A model generated the notes under the pieces. It did not search any database and was not told the origin of the DNA. It worked only from the letters and a program-made list of their open reading frames with translations. A DNA stretch of 64,000 nt, from positions 2,986,001 to 3,050,000 of the forward strand of contig OX387182.1 in NCBI GenBank assembly GCA_947561395.2, in the 5' to 3' direction. Source of the stretch: Buxus sempervirens. Lineage: Eukaryota > Streptophyta > Magnoliopsida > Buxales > Buxaceae. Below are positions 23,753-35,883 of this stretch, piece by piece. The position numbers and the translations under genes are program-made. Every line of letters starts with the position of its first letter. Position 1 is the first letter of the stretch.

Positions 23753-26070
23753 ATGGCTCTAAGAACACAACTTCTCTCACTTCTCATCATTTTGCTCTAT
23801 ATTGACTCTTGTTACAGTAGTTTACAAGAGGAAACACTCTCTAATTTCCTAGATGAAACCTCTGGTTATGATACCGGCAGAGCGTATCCAACATATTTTG
23901 GCACCATCGATGATCGAGACAGTGATTTTGAGCCCAAATTTCACAGCCTGGTCGAGTATGATAATGAAATCTTTAGTTTGAACAGGTTTGACAAAGTGGG
24001 TGGTCCTGTAACTGCACCTAAGATGGTTAGTGTAGATGATTTTGGAGCCAAAGGTGATGGAGCAGATGACACAGAGGTACCATTTTAGAGAAATGGTGAA
24101 TTTTTGAGGTTGATTTACTTTGATTGGATTCTAATTAGTTTTTAATTTGTTGTTGGATTATGGTCATTGTTTTATGATATTGAATTCAGGCATTTAAGAA
24201 GGCATGGAAGGAAGCTTGTTCAAGTACATCAGCTGTTCTTGTGGTTCCCCAGAACAAGAACTTTCTTCTTAAGCCAATTACATTCTCAGGTCCTTGCAAG
24301 TCTGATCTTACAATGAAGGTGAGATTCTCAATAACCATAAATATATGTCTACAAAATATTAAGATGTGTCCTTCATGGTACTTCTAACTTTCAACCAGTT
24401 TACAATTAGAGTAAATAGTTCTTCTTTTCTGATATTTCAGATTTATGGAAACATTGAGGCTTCTGATGATCAATCGGACTACAAAAATGATAGAAGACAC
24501 TGGATTGTATTTGAAAACCTTCAAAATTTTTTAGTTGAAGGTGGTGGAACCATAAATGGTAATGGAAAAATATGGTGGCAGAACTCCTGCAAAATCAACA
24601 AAAATCTTGTAAGTCATAACCATCTTGAATGCCTTATTTTTAACCAATGAAAATCTTTTCCTTTTTTTTTTTTTTCAATTTTTTGTCTTATCAGTGATTA
24701 ATTGTCCTTGATTTTTATTTCATGGATTTGCAGCCTTGCAAAAGTGCACCAACAGTAAGTTGCTGATCCCTTGCAAGATTAATACTTACTTCTACAAAAT
24801 ATTCACATTATTTACAATAATAATGATACAAAAATGTTAACTTTTTTTTAATCTATGTTTTTACAGGCCTTAACCTTCATTGGATGCAATAACTTGAGGG
24901 TGCAAAACGTGATGATCAAAGATGCACAACAAATGCATCTTTCTTTCCAGGATTGTGTCAATGTTCAAGCTTACAATCTCATGGTAACTGCACCAGAAAA
25001 GAGCCCCAACACAGATGGAATTCATGTCACTAATACCCAAAACATTCAAATAATGAGCTGTGTCATTAGAACAGGTAAACTAAATGAAAATCAAAGGACT
25101 CAATGAAATTTCATTTTGTTTATATATAACTAGAAACAAATGAATGCAAATGAGAATACTCTACGTTGAAATCGATGTTCTAATCTTGTTTATATTCTAT
25201 TCAATGTATATGAAGGTGATGACTGCATCTCAATAGTAAGTGGGTCTCAAAAGGTTCAGGCCATGGATATAACCTGTGGACCAGGTCATGGAATCAGGTT
25301 TTAAACTCATCTCCAACCATCTTCAGACTTTCCACTAAAAGATTATTCCTTCTTTCAATACCGATAGTCTTCTTCCTTTCTGTTCTCATTTTATTATTTT
25401 TCTGGTGAGTGCAGTATAGGAAGCTTAGGGTCTGGGAATTCAGAAGCCCGTGTTTCAGATGTATTGGTAGATAGAGCAAAGCTTACTGGAACTACAAATG
25501 GGGTCAGGATAAAGACTTGGCAGGTAGGTCAGAATTAATTTTCAAATATACACCACATAGTAAGGTTTTAAACAACTCCATGGATACATGTTTTCAATAT
25601 ACTAGCTGGATCATGTTACTCTTTTGTATGATTTGTAGGGAGGGTCTGGAAGTGCGAACGGAATCAAATTTCAAAATATTGCCATGTACAATGTTAAGAA
25701 TCCTATCATCATAGATCAAAACTACTGTGATCAAGACAACCCATGTAATAAACAGGTAATGGTTCTGACCCACGGACTTGAGAGATAATCACACCCCTTG
25801 ACTGCCATGTTACTAATCAGTTTGATCTTTTCGTAGAAATCAGCAGTGCAAGTAAGAGATGTATTGTACAAGAACATCAAAGGAACTAGCGCTTCAGATG
25901 TTGCCATAAAGTTCGATTGTAGTGCGAGCTTTCCATGTAAAGGGATTGTGTTGCAGGATATTAATCTAGTGGAGAAAGGAGGGAGAAAAGCCAATGCTTC
26001 ATGCATGAATATTAATTTGGCCCAAATTGGGAGAGTTTCTCCATATTGCCCTCAGGAGAAGGGAAATTAA
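23753..26070 (+). CDS. Secreted endo-polygalacturonase, ADPG/QRT2-like (GH28)
   Basis: Hydrolyses alpha-1,4 bonds of polygalacturonan in the cell wall. Nine exons: 23753-24076, 24190-24318, 24441-24608, 24734-24754, 24867-25074, 25216-25297, 25415-25523, 25639-25755, 25837-26070; 463 aa. All four GH28 signatures are present: NTD 262-264 (SPNTDGIHV), DDC 285-287, GHG 307-309 and RIK 342-344, which carry the catalytic aspartates, the conserved histidine and substrate-binding residues. A signal peptide spans about residues 1-22. A ~85-residue N-terminal extension before the [10 protein letters not shown] start of the beta-helix resembles a propeptide. Wording close to Arabidopsis ADPG1/2 and QRT2 suggests a role in abscission, dehiscence or pollen separation; this is inferred from similarity. 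Exon 4 has only 21 nt (PCKSAPT). The start is chosen over an upstream in-frame ATG because it opens directly on the signal peptide. Confidence 0.95.
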
Positions 26071-29003
26071 ACATTATTAATTGTATATTAATTAAGACTA
26101 GACAGGTGATTCTGGGTTTGTTATTTCTTGGTTCACTTTGCAGCAATATTGGAGTGAGGGAATACAAAGCATGATTTCATGCACAAAGGTACTCTAGCTT
26201 TTGCATCTGATAGGCAATATCTTAACCATCTGATTCTGTTAAAAGAAAAGGGAAAAAGAAAAACTATAATATATATGTAGTCAACTCTTCTCTTAGAACC
26301 CTTGTATTAAGTAACAAAATGTTCATATGGTATTATCTAATTTGCTGTATTTCTTATTTCAGGTTATATTGGGCTAGGATGTGAAGAAGAATCATTGTTC
26401 TATAGCCAAATCTTAATTATGATATACACAAATTTCTTTCTTTCCTTCTCTATACTAAAATAAAGGACTGTAATATTAAAGGTGATTTGATGTATATATA
26501 CTGTTCAAACACAAAGTGTTGTGATACATGACTGTCCTATGCCTTCTGAATTTCAATTTTCACTTGCAATGTTATATTCATGAGTTATTTGGGCGATTGT
26601 TGGGTAAGGAGTGATGATGGTGCTGTTGATATGAATTTAGTTGGAAAAAGAAAAAAAGAAAAAAAAATGAAGAAGTGAAAAGGAATAAAATCATTAATTG
26701 ATATGGCAAGATATGAAGCATGGAATACACAATTTGGACTTACTTTCCAAAAAAAAAAAAAAAAAAGATACGAAGCATGGACACAAAAGAAACAGCTTGG
26801 GGAGTGTTTGTTTGTTTTCACTGATGAATAAAGTAATTGTGGATAAGCCTGTGTGGGTTTACAGCAGGGCCTGGGAGGGCAGACTAAAGAAACAAACTGA
26901 ATCTTGACTTTTACATTTCCATTACCACCAAAAAGAGGGAAAAAAAGTTAAATAAAATAAGAAAGAAAAAACAAAAGAAACCACCCATCTTTCTTCATAT
27001 ATGTAATAACATCATTCAAGTAAGTTTGTTTTTGACAATGGCATAAAATCCCAAAATTCAAAAACAAAAAATCATATTGAAACAGCTATAGTCTACAAGA
27101 AAGTTTAAAAATCATACTGAAAAATAAACTATCTACTACACAAGTTTACCAACACATTGAGAAACATGCAATCTAGCTACGTACTACACTAGCTAGTATA
27201 AGACCACACCAGACTAATCTAAATTAGAAATTATCTTCATCATTCCTCTCTCGGTACTTTCATTTAGATCTTTTATTTTTAATTTCGAAAAAGAAAAAGA
27301 TCTTTCAACTTATTTTTCTTGTTTCTTTTTTTTTTTTTTTTTAATTTTAGAAATTTATGTTTTCAACTATTCAGCATAATATGAAAGTGATCAGTCTAGC
27401 CCAAATACTATATATAGGCTTAATCAAGACTGAAGAAGTTAGTTCTAGCCCATCCCGAAGTTAATTCAGGCCATGGGCCCCATGGGTTGATCCACACAAT
27501 TTATCACCCCCATGTGTAACTCACCATTAGGCTTTCCTATTTGTTAAGTGTGATTGGTGTAGATTCTAGGTTACCAGAGCCTGTTGGAAACAGCCCAGAA
27601 AAAATTTTCAAAAGCAAAAAAATATTGAAAAAACAAAAACAAGGATTCTATTACACGCAACTCCTAATTTTTCAACCATCCTTGTCTGAAAAAGCAACAA
27701 AATAGTCCAGCACATAAACAATATGGTATTTAATGCAACTCCTCAATTGATCTAAACGTGTAACTCTTTAATTATAACCAAACAAACCAATAGAATATAA
27801 CATCAAGGATTTAGCATATCTCGTCTTTTCTAGTTAGTTTTGCGTGAAGACTTGGCTAACATTTTAAAAGAGGAAGACAAAACCCTTACCAACCCAGGAT
27901 TTGAGAATCTATATTTGATAATCACACTTGTTCTTTTATTCTAATTGGGAGTATTTAATCATATAGCTATTTTATACAATAAATACATGAGGAGAGGAAG
28001 GATCTATTGCTGTATATTCAGAGTTTTGTTCACACCTGTGAGAATTGAAGGATGATCATCCAGTGGTGATGAATGGGTCTATAATACCCACCACATGGAT
28101 CATGCCAACCATACACAGTAGTCAATGTGAAGAACTCAAAATAAGCTTAAACCAAGTCAGATCAAGCAAGAGTCTAGAAAGGTAACCTTTGAATATGAAA
28201 GTTGATTAGATGCCGAAAAGTCATTCCCTCAATGAGAGAAGTGGATTTCTGTTGAAAGCTGGACTGATTAGTAACAACTACTAACTACTAATTAATAATA
28301 ACAACCAAACTTCCAAATTTACAGGAAGTTATATTAAATGTACATTCTATTAGTCTTGTCAACCCCAGAGTTGGCTGTCCAAGTGCTATCTATAATCATG
28401 AGTCTACAAGGAAGTCTCATATTTATGTTTTTGTCCCTCAATCTGTGGATGCAATTGCTGCAGCTGGCATGGAATTCCAAATCCTGAATTAGTACTACGA
28501 AGAAAACAAGACACAGAAAGAAGGCACTATAGTGATGATGGGTGAAATGTTCTGAAGAATTGAGAGTTTGGATCTGCTTTAATTAGATGAAAATCATTAT
28601 GTTGACAATTGTTTCCACCATCTTCAGTGCCAATTAATCTGAAAACATTGAAGTTTCTATTTGGTATCTTACTATCCATAGGATCCAAAGGTAGCTGAGC
28701 CAAACTGAACATGACCAGCTTATGTATGCCTTACCATGTTTAGGTGTGGCTTGATCCCAGTAGCGTGATCGAAAGCTGAACTGAAGGATCGAATAACTCC
28801 GCGCGAATGCCAAGACTTTCATGAAATGGTAAAGTTTAATTACTCATAAGACATGACCAAAGACCAATTTAAATATTACTTTGTGCCTTGTTCTAAGTTA
28901 AGAGCTGGAACACTCGAACATACAAAGATGGTTGACTAAGCAATCATCAATTTATTCTAAAATGAATTGACAAAACTCAAGTTCTAGGAACCAGCTATTA
29001 AAA

Positions 29004-29028
29004 TTCTCTCTCTCTCTCTCTCTCTCTT
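29004..29028. repeat. (CT)n microsatellite
   Basis: About 12 CT units, followed by further CT-rich sequence to about 29040. Confidence 0.9.
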
Positions 29029-29459
29029 CCTCCCTCTCTTCTGTATTAGATAGAATAGAATAGAATAGATTAGAGCTTCTACATGCTTTTCGTCAAATGC
29101 AGTTGTAAGGTTGGAAAACAATGAATGAAGTGTCACTTGTATATAACACCTTGAGGGGAGACTGAGAAGGAGACATGCAAATAATTGAACAAACGAAAAC
29201 AAACACTCCTAACCATGTTCCCCTAAAGAAATGTTATAATTAACAACCAGATATGGCCCATACTGATTTAAGAGGTAATCTCTTAGACCCACTTCTGAAG
29301 TTAATCCATTCCAAATCCATGATAGATTGTCAAATGGTGTGAACTTGAATACCAGGCTCATATAATAAAGAACTCAAAACAAATCATCACTAATTTAAAA
29401 GGAAAAACAAATTCAACCTACTCAAATTTATAATTATAATCCGTCCTCTCACTCACTCA

Positions 29460-29461
<2 letters not shown>

Positions 29462-29508
<47 letters not shown>
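29462..29508. repeat. (CT)n microsatellite, about 23 units
   Basis: Uninterrupted CT run of 47 bp, the longest dinucleotide repeat in the window and probably length-polymorphic. Confidence 0.95.
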
Positions 29509-29509
<1 letters not shown>

Positions 29510-30225
29510 TTGGTACAAAAAGACAAAGATCATGTAAAAACACAAAATCATCTCAATATATTAACCAGTGTCTGAGCTTTAAGTCATTTTCCATTCAGGA
29601 CTCAGCTTTCTTGGCCAATAATGCAAGCCTAAAGATTCAACCTCACTTGGGATCCCTAATGGGATTCAGCTAGATAACAACTGTAATGGATCCAATCCAG
29701 TCTAGTCAATCAATTTAAGCATGAACTCAATCATCTGAGAGAGTCAAATAATAGAGAAAGTAAATGGATGGAATCTGACTGACCTTGTTTTTCTTGTGGA
29801 ATTTATGGGTGTAACTCTTATCACATCCTTCTTATTATGTCACAAGAATCCGAATGCCAGTACACTCGTCCGTCCGTCCTTAAGCCTTTTGGGATGAGAC
29901 ATTTCTTAATGACTGATCGGATGACCCCAGCATACTGATAATTTTTTCATTTTTACCTGTTTGGATCTTAGGAAGAAGTTCATGGTTACTTGTTTAGAAG
30001 TGACTACTTAGTCTAGGCTTCAAGAGTACCACATCAATGTGGTGGGGCATACACCCTTTGTCTAGCTAGTGATTCAAGACCTTCAATAAATTTTAATGGC
30101 TCCATTTAAAAGGTATGGGGCCTGTGGTCCATCACATGCAGGGGGGAGAGATAGAGAGCAGTGAAGCACACCAAAACATTAATAAACTAATTAAAAGCAA
30201 AATATAGCTCAGAAGAGTAAACAAG

Positions 30226-30485
30226 CACCGGCGGAACTAGTGTATAGCTAAGGGGGGCCCCTAACTTTTATTTTTTAATTAAAAAAAAAAAAAATATATA
30301 TATATATATATGTTTTAATTAAAATTTATGTTTTGCCCCCCAACTCATTGAAATTTCTATATTTCATGGAATCCCTTCTAAAATTTCTGGTTCCCCCAAA
30401 ATTTATTGAAATTTCTATATTTTATGAGAAGTGTTAATTGAAAATTTTTTTTGCTCCCTCAGATTTGGAGTCCTGGTTCCACCGC
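30226..30485. mobile_element. Possible MITE with imperfect terminal inverted repeats
   Basis: The left end CACCGGCGGAACTAG and right end CTGGTTCCACCGC are imperfect inverted repeats, flanked on both sides by ACAAG (30221-30225 and 30486-30490). The interior has a (TA)n run near 30295-30310 and paired GAAATTTCTATATTT words. It ends about 350 bp upstream of the LOG gene. The superfamily is not determined. Confidence 0.4.
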
Positions 30486-30832
30486 ACAAGGAAAGACAGG
30501 ATCATGGGGTTTCCTTTAAATTTCAGGATAACAGATCTTTACAGAATTATTTTTGCAGGAGACATTTGAAATTAAGATATCAGGAGATAGAAAATAAGAT
30601 GGGCTATCTCTTGTTGGGCTCCTCCCTACACCAAGTACCTTTTGTTTAAGCAGACAGAAGGTGGTGTTTGGGACAAAGGGGGAGAAATTCAAAAGCTAGG
30701 TGTCGGCTTATGCTTCTAAAGTGAAAGATATCCTAGTTTCCTTCTCCAATTACTTCTATTTTCTTCCCTTTTTCTTGTATAGTTCTTTGTGTTGTTTATC
30801 CTTAGTGGGTGTCACTTCTATTCCCTTCTCAA

Positions 30833-32304
30833 ATGGAAGGACATGAAGGGATATCTGCAGTAACAGAAGAAAAGAGAGGGAGGACTTTTAAGAGGATTTG
30901 TGTCTTCTGTGGTAGCAGGGCCGGATACAAGTCTGCATTCAGTGATGCAGCGCTTGAGCTTGGTAAACAACTGGTAATATAAAATTCCAACCTTCCATTT
31001 TAAGACTGCCATGAATTCTTCTCCTCCCTTGTTTTTCTTGTAGAATCCTTAGATGTTGCTGTTTCGATATTCTTTTATCTCTCAGGTTGAAAGAAAGATT
31101 GATTTGGTTTATGGTGGAGGAGGTATAGGTCTAATGGGTTTGATCTCTCGAACAGTTTTCAGTGGTGGTTGCCATGTTCTTGGGTATTCTCTTTCCACAT
31201 AACTGTTTTTGCTGTTTCTTTTGTTTGGTTTTCTTCTATCAAAGACTTATTGGTTTGTGCTCTCTGTGCCTTTGTAGAGTTATTCCTAAAGCTCTATTGC
31301 AAGATGAGGTAATTTTTATCCTATAAATGTTGCTTCTTTTAATTTTTTTTTTCTTGAAAGGTTTTTTTTTCTTTTTTTTTTTTTGATCGACCTGTAAGCA
31401 AAGTAGGCTTAAAACCCACAAGCAGATATCAGGAGAAACCATTGGAGAACTGAAAATAGTTGCTGACATGCACGAAAGGAAGTCAGAAATGGCGAAACAT
31501 GCCGATGCCTTCATTGCCCTTCCAGGTTCTTATTCAACATATCAACATCAAAATTTTTCACCATAATTATACTCAATTCTCCTATCTATTATTCTCGTAC
31601 TTCAACTTGTTTAGGTGGTTATGGAACCATGGAAGAACTTTTAGAAATGATAGCCTGGTCACAACTAGGAATTCATGAAAAACCAGTAAGATGAATCCTC
31701 TAATGTATTTCTAAACTATATATTGTTCCCCAAAATTTGGCAAATGGGCTTTCATGATTCCTTGAACTTTGGAGCAGGTAGGTCTATTGAATGTAGATGG
31801 TTATTATGACAACTTACTTGCACTATTTGATAAAGGGGTTGAGGAAGGCTTCATAGAGGCTAGTGCAAGGCATATTGTAGTCTCAGCAGACACAGCAGCA
31901 GAACTGTTCAAGAAGATGGAGGTAATTCAGACAACTGATTTTTGAGTACTAGCTATGTGTACTATGTTTACAGTGCTAGACATATAATAGTGGTTGAGTA
32001 CTATGCTTGCAGTGCTAGACTTATAATAGCGTTTGAAGTGCTAGACTTATAATAGCGTTTGAGTACTATGTTTACAGTGCTAAACATATAACAGTGTTTT
32101 TATACTGAAGTTGGTTGCTGAATTAATTATTATATTGAATGACAAGACAAACTAACCAGACGTAGCTGGAGAATGATTTGTTACTGTTTCAATTGTTCTT
32201 AGCAGGTTTATTCCCCACTCCATGAGAAAGTTGCTCCCATACAAAGCTGGGAAGTTTCCCAATTCTTAGAGCCTAATACAAGTGGGGAAACCCAAAGATC
32301 TTAA
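30833..32304 (+). CDS. Cytokinin riboside 5'-monophosphate phosphoribohydrolase, LOG8-like
   Basis: Releases active free-base cytokinins directly from their nucleotide 5'-monophosphates in the cytosol and nucleus. Seven exons: 30833-30973, 31086-31183, 31278-31308, 31426-31525, 31615-31685, 31778-31921, 32206-32304; 227 aa, the normal length. The diagnostic LOG motif PGGYGTMEE is intact, as are [11 protein letters not shown] (Rossmann-type nucleotide loop) and [12 protein letters not shown]. The wording [25 protein letters not shown] and [12 protein letters not shown] fits Arabidopsis LOG8 better than LOG1/3/7, which have TLEELLEVITWAQLGIH. Exon 3 is 31 nt. The ATG at 30833 is the only one that opens the frame before KRICVFCGS. 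Intron 6 contains short tandem repeats. Confidence 0.95.
31959..32098. repeat. Degenerate tandem repeats in LOG intron 6
   Basis: Three to four copies of a 35-50 bp unit built on GAGTACTATGTTTACAGTGC and TAGACATATAATAGYGTTTG, with internal deletion in one copy. They lie wholly within the intron. Confidence 0.8.
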
Positions 32305-32812
32305 ATCCAAATTACACCATTTGTATGTCAATATGTGGGGGTGTTGTTCAATTTTAAATACAAAAAAAATTTAATTTTTGATAGCCCTCTCTTTTTCTAT
32401 CTCTATCTCTCTCTGTGTGAGCCATTGACTGTATCAAATGTAATATCAGTTGGGAAAAGTATGAGAGAGAGATTGTTTTTGATTGCTTATCTTTTGGGGT
32501 TAGAGGTGAGAGGTTGTCCACATCTTTTTGTTTTGTGGTGTGGGGCATTTGGTTGTAGATTTGATGTGTTGATGATGATGTTTCCTTTGGATTTTATTCT
32601 GTTTTTCTTTTTTGGGTTCCGTGTAGACACCAGAGAAAAATTGACATTTCTGTTTATTATGTATCATTACTTTTAGGCGAAAGATACAACTCTCTTGAGG
32701 TTTATTTGCCAAGTGAGATACGGCTTATTTGTTACACGAGTATTAACGTCATGGACAGGCGATGTTGTGTAATAATTTATTGAAATTATTATAATGGTCT
32801 CATGCTTGTGTA

Positions 32813-35072
32813 CAGGGTTGCTCGGGCCGTGCCACGCCCTAACCGTGCCGGACCCTTATGATTGGTCACGCGGCCCGTTAGGATACGGCCCGCCAGGCAC
32901 GTCAGCCCGCTAGGTTGAGGCTCGTCTGGTTAGAGCTGTAAGTTTTGCCCAGCCCGCCCAACCCAACCCGAATAATAGTCCGATCTAAGGTTTTATTTTG
33001 GATTTGGGTTTGGGTTGGGCTTGATTCTAGGCCTGAACTTGAGTTTGGGTTTGCACCTCATAGCCCGAAAAACCCAAAAAGCCTGAACTATATAAAGCTA
33101 AGGTTAAATGACTTACCGCAAACCCCATCTTCTTCCTAAGTTCTTTCAAACTCCAAGCCCATCTTCTCTATTTTTCCAATCAATTCCCCAATAAATAAGG
33201 TTCTATAAAATTGAGTATAAAGCTTCAAACCTATAACCTTTTCAAGATTTAAGAAAGTTGATAATGTTGACCTTTTGTATGGATAATGACTTGAGATTTA
33301 CAAAAGACCACATTTTCAATAAGTATTTCTTTCATAATGTTGAATGTGTTGTCTTATAATTTAGTCAATAAATCTTAGAAATGTTATAATTTAAAAACTC
33401 AAATTTTTGCTTTCCTATACTAAAAACATTATAGACTTGTTGCCTTTGCTATTATATTTCATTAGATCCTTAATAGATCCCATTAATTTGGGCCAACCCG
33501 AACCCAGCGCGAACTCAAGAAATAATTTTAGGGTTGGGTTTAGGTTCAAGCAATTTGGGTTTAGGGCAGGCTAAGGTGAGTTTGGGCCAATTGATTTTAG
33601 ATTGGGTTGAGCCCGAACTCATCAAAACCCAGCCCAACCCGCCCTACTTATAGCTCTATGTCCGGCAAACGAGTGGCACGACCCACGTCAAGCGAGGGTC
33701 AATGGGCCCGCCCGTGTGTTGGCTCGATGTGCCAGCTCGTCAGGCATGAAACGGCTAACCGTTTTTTACCTCAATAAAGTGGTTTTTACCACTAATTTTG
33801 ACTATTTTACCCCCCAACAGCCATATTAGGGGGGTATACTTATAATTGACTGTAAATGACTATTTATACTCTTCCGACTACTAAATAACAGCCATATTTG
33901 AGGGTATAGGTGGTAAAAAAACCACTTTTGGTTTTCTATAAATAGGCATAACCCTTTTCACTCCGAACCACACCTCTTCTACAATCTCCCTTACTCTTTT
34001 CATCTCTGTAGCTAGCAAGTAATAGTTAATTTTTTTAAATTGCTCAAGCATCAAAGGTGGGAAGTTGGACTTTGGAGGTTGAAAGCTTCAACTGCAAAGT
34101 TCAAGCTTTTTTCTAAAGAGGTATTCTTCTATTTAATTTTCTGATTTTAAAATTAGTAAATATTATATATATATATATTTATATATATATATATAAGCAA
34201 GTCTCTCCTTCTACCTTTCTTATTATTTTAAAGCCTAGTATAGTGGGTGACTACTGTACAACTAAGTGCATCTCTAGAAAAGTTCTGTCACAAAGGACGA
34301 GATAATTGCTTAAGGAAACTGGGTTTTAAGCGGGACCGTTTGTGACCCCTCCAGTTATCTGAGAATTTTCCTAGTGCATTTTTGCGTTTATTATTCCTCA
34401 CTTTACTATAGGTAGTGTATCACCAAAATTTTATTATTATATTATTTTTTAAGAATTTTTTTTTTCAAAATTTGATAATGGACCCCAGGTAGTCTATGTA
34501 ATTTAACACTGAGGAAAGGGAGTTTATTAGATGAACTTGCTGGAGACATTGATGATTTGAATCTTGATGAATTTAGTCTTCCAGATTAGTCTAAGTTTTA
34601 TTAAATTTTTTGTAATCAAAGTTTAGGAACTTTACTTTCTATTTTTTTTTAAACTGCAAATGAAAGATAGATGAGTGGGTGCCAACCTAGTTGGGATGTA
34701 CTCATACTATAGTGATGCAGTATTATTTGTGCAAGTGTATTATGTATTGTTGTATTTGCAAAGTTGTACTTGTACTTGTAATAATTAATTTATTTAAATT
34801 TTTTTGAGCAAAATCTATCCCAGTATGTGTAAGACAATTTTGTGAATAATAAAATATTTTCAGATTTTTTTATGGTTTTTTACTATTTTTCCCATTTTTT
34901 CTTTGTTTTTTTGCAAAAAAAAAAGTACCCAGGCTCGCCTGGCCCGACACGGCCCAGCCCTAGGCGTGCCACGGGCTGGGCCGTGCCAGGGGTTTTGGCT
35001 AATGGGCCTGGCCCGCAAGGCACGCGCTAAACAGGCCTAGGCCATGCTGGGCTGGCCTGTTTAGCAACCCTA
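32813..35072. mobile_element. hAT transposon remnant (2,260 bp) carrying a nested hAT
   Basis: Ends CAGGGTTGCT and AGCAACCCTA form an inverted repeat flanked by an exact 8-bp duplication, CTTGTGTA, at 32805-32812 and 35073-35080. Subterminal regions are full of GGCC/CGTGCC words, as in the 13132-13679 element. Inside are a promoter-like stretch (TTTCTATAAATAGGC near 33935) and, at 34529-34589, an in-frame segment reading DELAGDIDDLNLDEFSLPD followed by stop, which could be the tail of a lost transposase gene. No full transposase frame remains, so it is an internally deleted, non-autonomous element. A (TA)n run lies at 34163-34196. It starts about 500 bp downstream of the LOG stop. Confidence 0.93.
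32931..33658. mobile_element. Second hAT-like element nested inside the first (728 bp)
   Basis: Inverted ends TAGAGCTGTAAG (left) and CTTATAGCTCTA (right) enclose subterminal repeats of CCCAACCCGAA/GGGTTGGG type and an AT-rich centre. Flanking octamers CGTCTGGT and TGTCCGGC agree at five of eight positions, and all three differences are C/T. This fits an old, decayed hAT target duplication. No transposase frame is present. Confidence 0.75.
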
Positions 35073-35080
35073 CTTGTGTA

Positions 35081-35878
35081 CCTATGGATAAGTAAAGTTC
35101 TCAAAATAAATTACCAAATATACAGCGAGTATCGTCGATCAGCAACTGGGGAATCGAAGGACTTTTGTGGGTGTGTGCAATGTTTAGGTTCTGATGGAGC
35201 TTGATACTGAAGAAGATGATGACGACGATGACGGCGAAGGATGGTGTCTGCTCGGTCCTGGTTGGACCAGAGTTTGCCGGAACATTACCTATTCTCCTCC
35301 TTGTTTTTTTGTGTTGTTTGTGAATGCTTTCTTCTCTTTTGACAGCTTTCAGGGCAATGTCGTGCACAGTTTGGAGGTTGCATTGCCTAAGCTTGTGCTC
35401 ACCGGTAATTCCTTGGCAATGGTCTTCAAGTCCGACGAGCTCCTTTTGTTGGTTTTGAAGATGCGTGTTCTCAGTTCTCATGGTGCTTTCCCCCTACCAC
35501 TGACCTTTGCCCCTTTTTTCGGGTTGGAATCGTTCTTTCGATTACCTCCCTTCATCTTGTAGTCTTTCTAGCTACGTACATTGATGGTTCCCCTTTCACT
35601 AGGGCTTTTATTCCGTTTATATACAGACCCTTTTTGCAAGCTTTTCCAATGAGCTTTCATCGGTTATCATGACTCTGGTTACTGGCCTGAATTCCCTCCA
35701 GGCAATTGCAAATGTTAAGGGTTATGGCAGGTCTCATGTTGTAATGGTTCATTGCATCTTTCTGAACTATTTTTTGTTCAGTTTGTGTTTATTTGGCCTT
35801 GGCACTTGTTGTTTGTTCAATTTGTGTCTATATGGCTACGGCCTTTGCTGGTGCATTGTTCTTTTGGAATGAAATTGC
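35081..35878. other. Unidentified segment between hAT and LTR element
   Basis: Less AT-rich than the surroundings. It holds an open frame from 35194 (MELDTEEDDDDDDGEGW...) and an opposite one to 35101, neither of which I recognise. It could be a gene fragment or an eroded transposon. The LTR-type element inserted directly at its right end. Confidence 0.4.
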
Positions 35879-35883
35879 CTAGG

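Larger units (their letters stand above)
26071..30225. other. Long intergenic region without recognised genes
   Basis: The first ~400 bp are probably 3' UTR of the polygalacturonase gene, perhaps with spliced segments; AATAAA occurs near 26459. The rest is AT-rich with poly-A/T runs near 26750 and 27330. Short open frames do not resemble proteins I know. Confidence 0.6.

Noticed and set aside
30431-30649. 72-aa frame just upstream of LOG
   Set aside because: It starts inside the putative MITE and has no resemblance to LOG or other proteins.
35194-35562. 122-aa frame starting with an Asp/Glu run
   Set aside because: No recognisable domain; the Asp run comes from a GAT/GAC repeat and the remainder is hydrophobic and low in character. 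Kept only as an unidentified segment.
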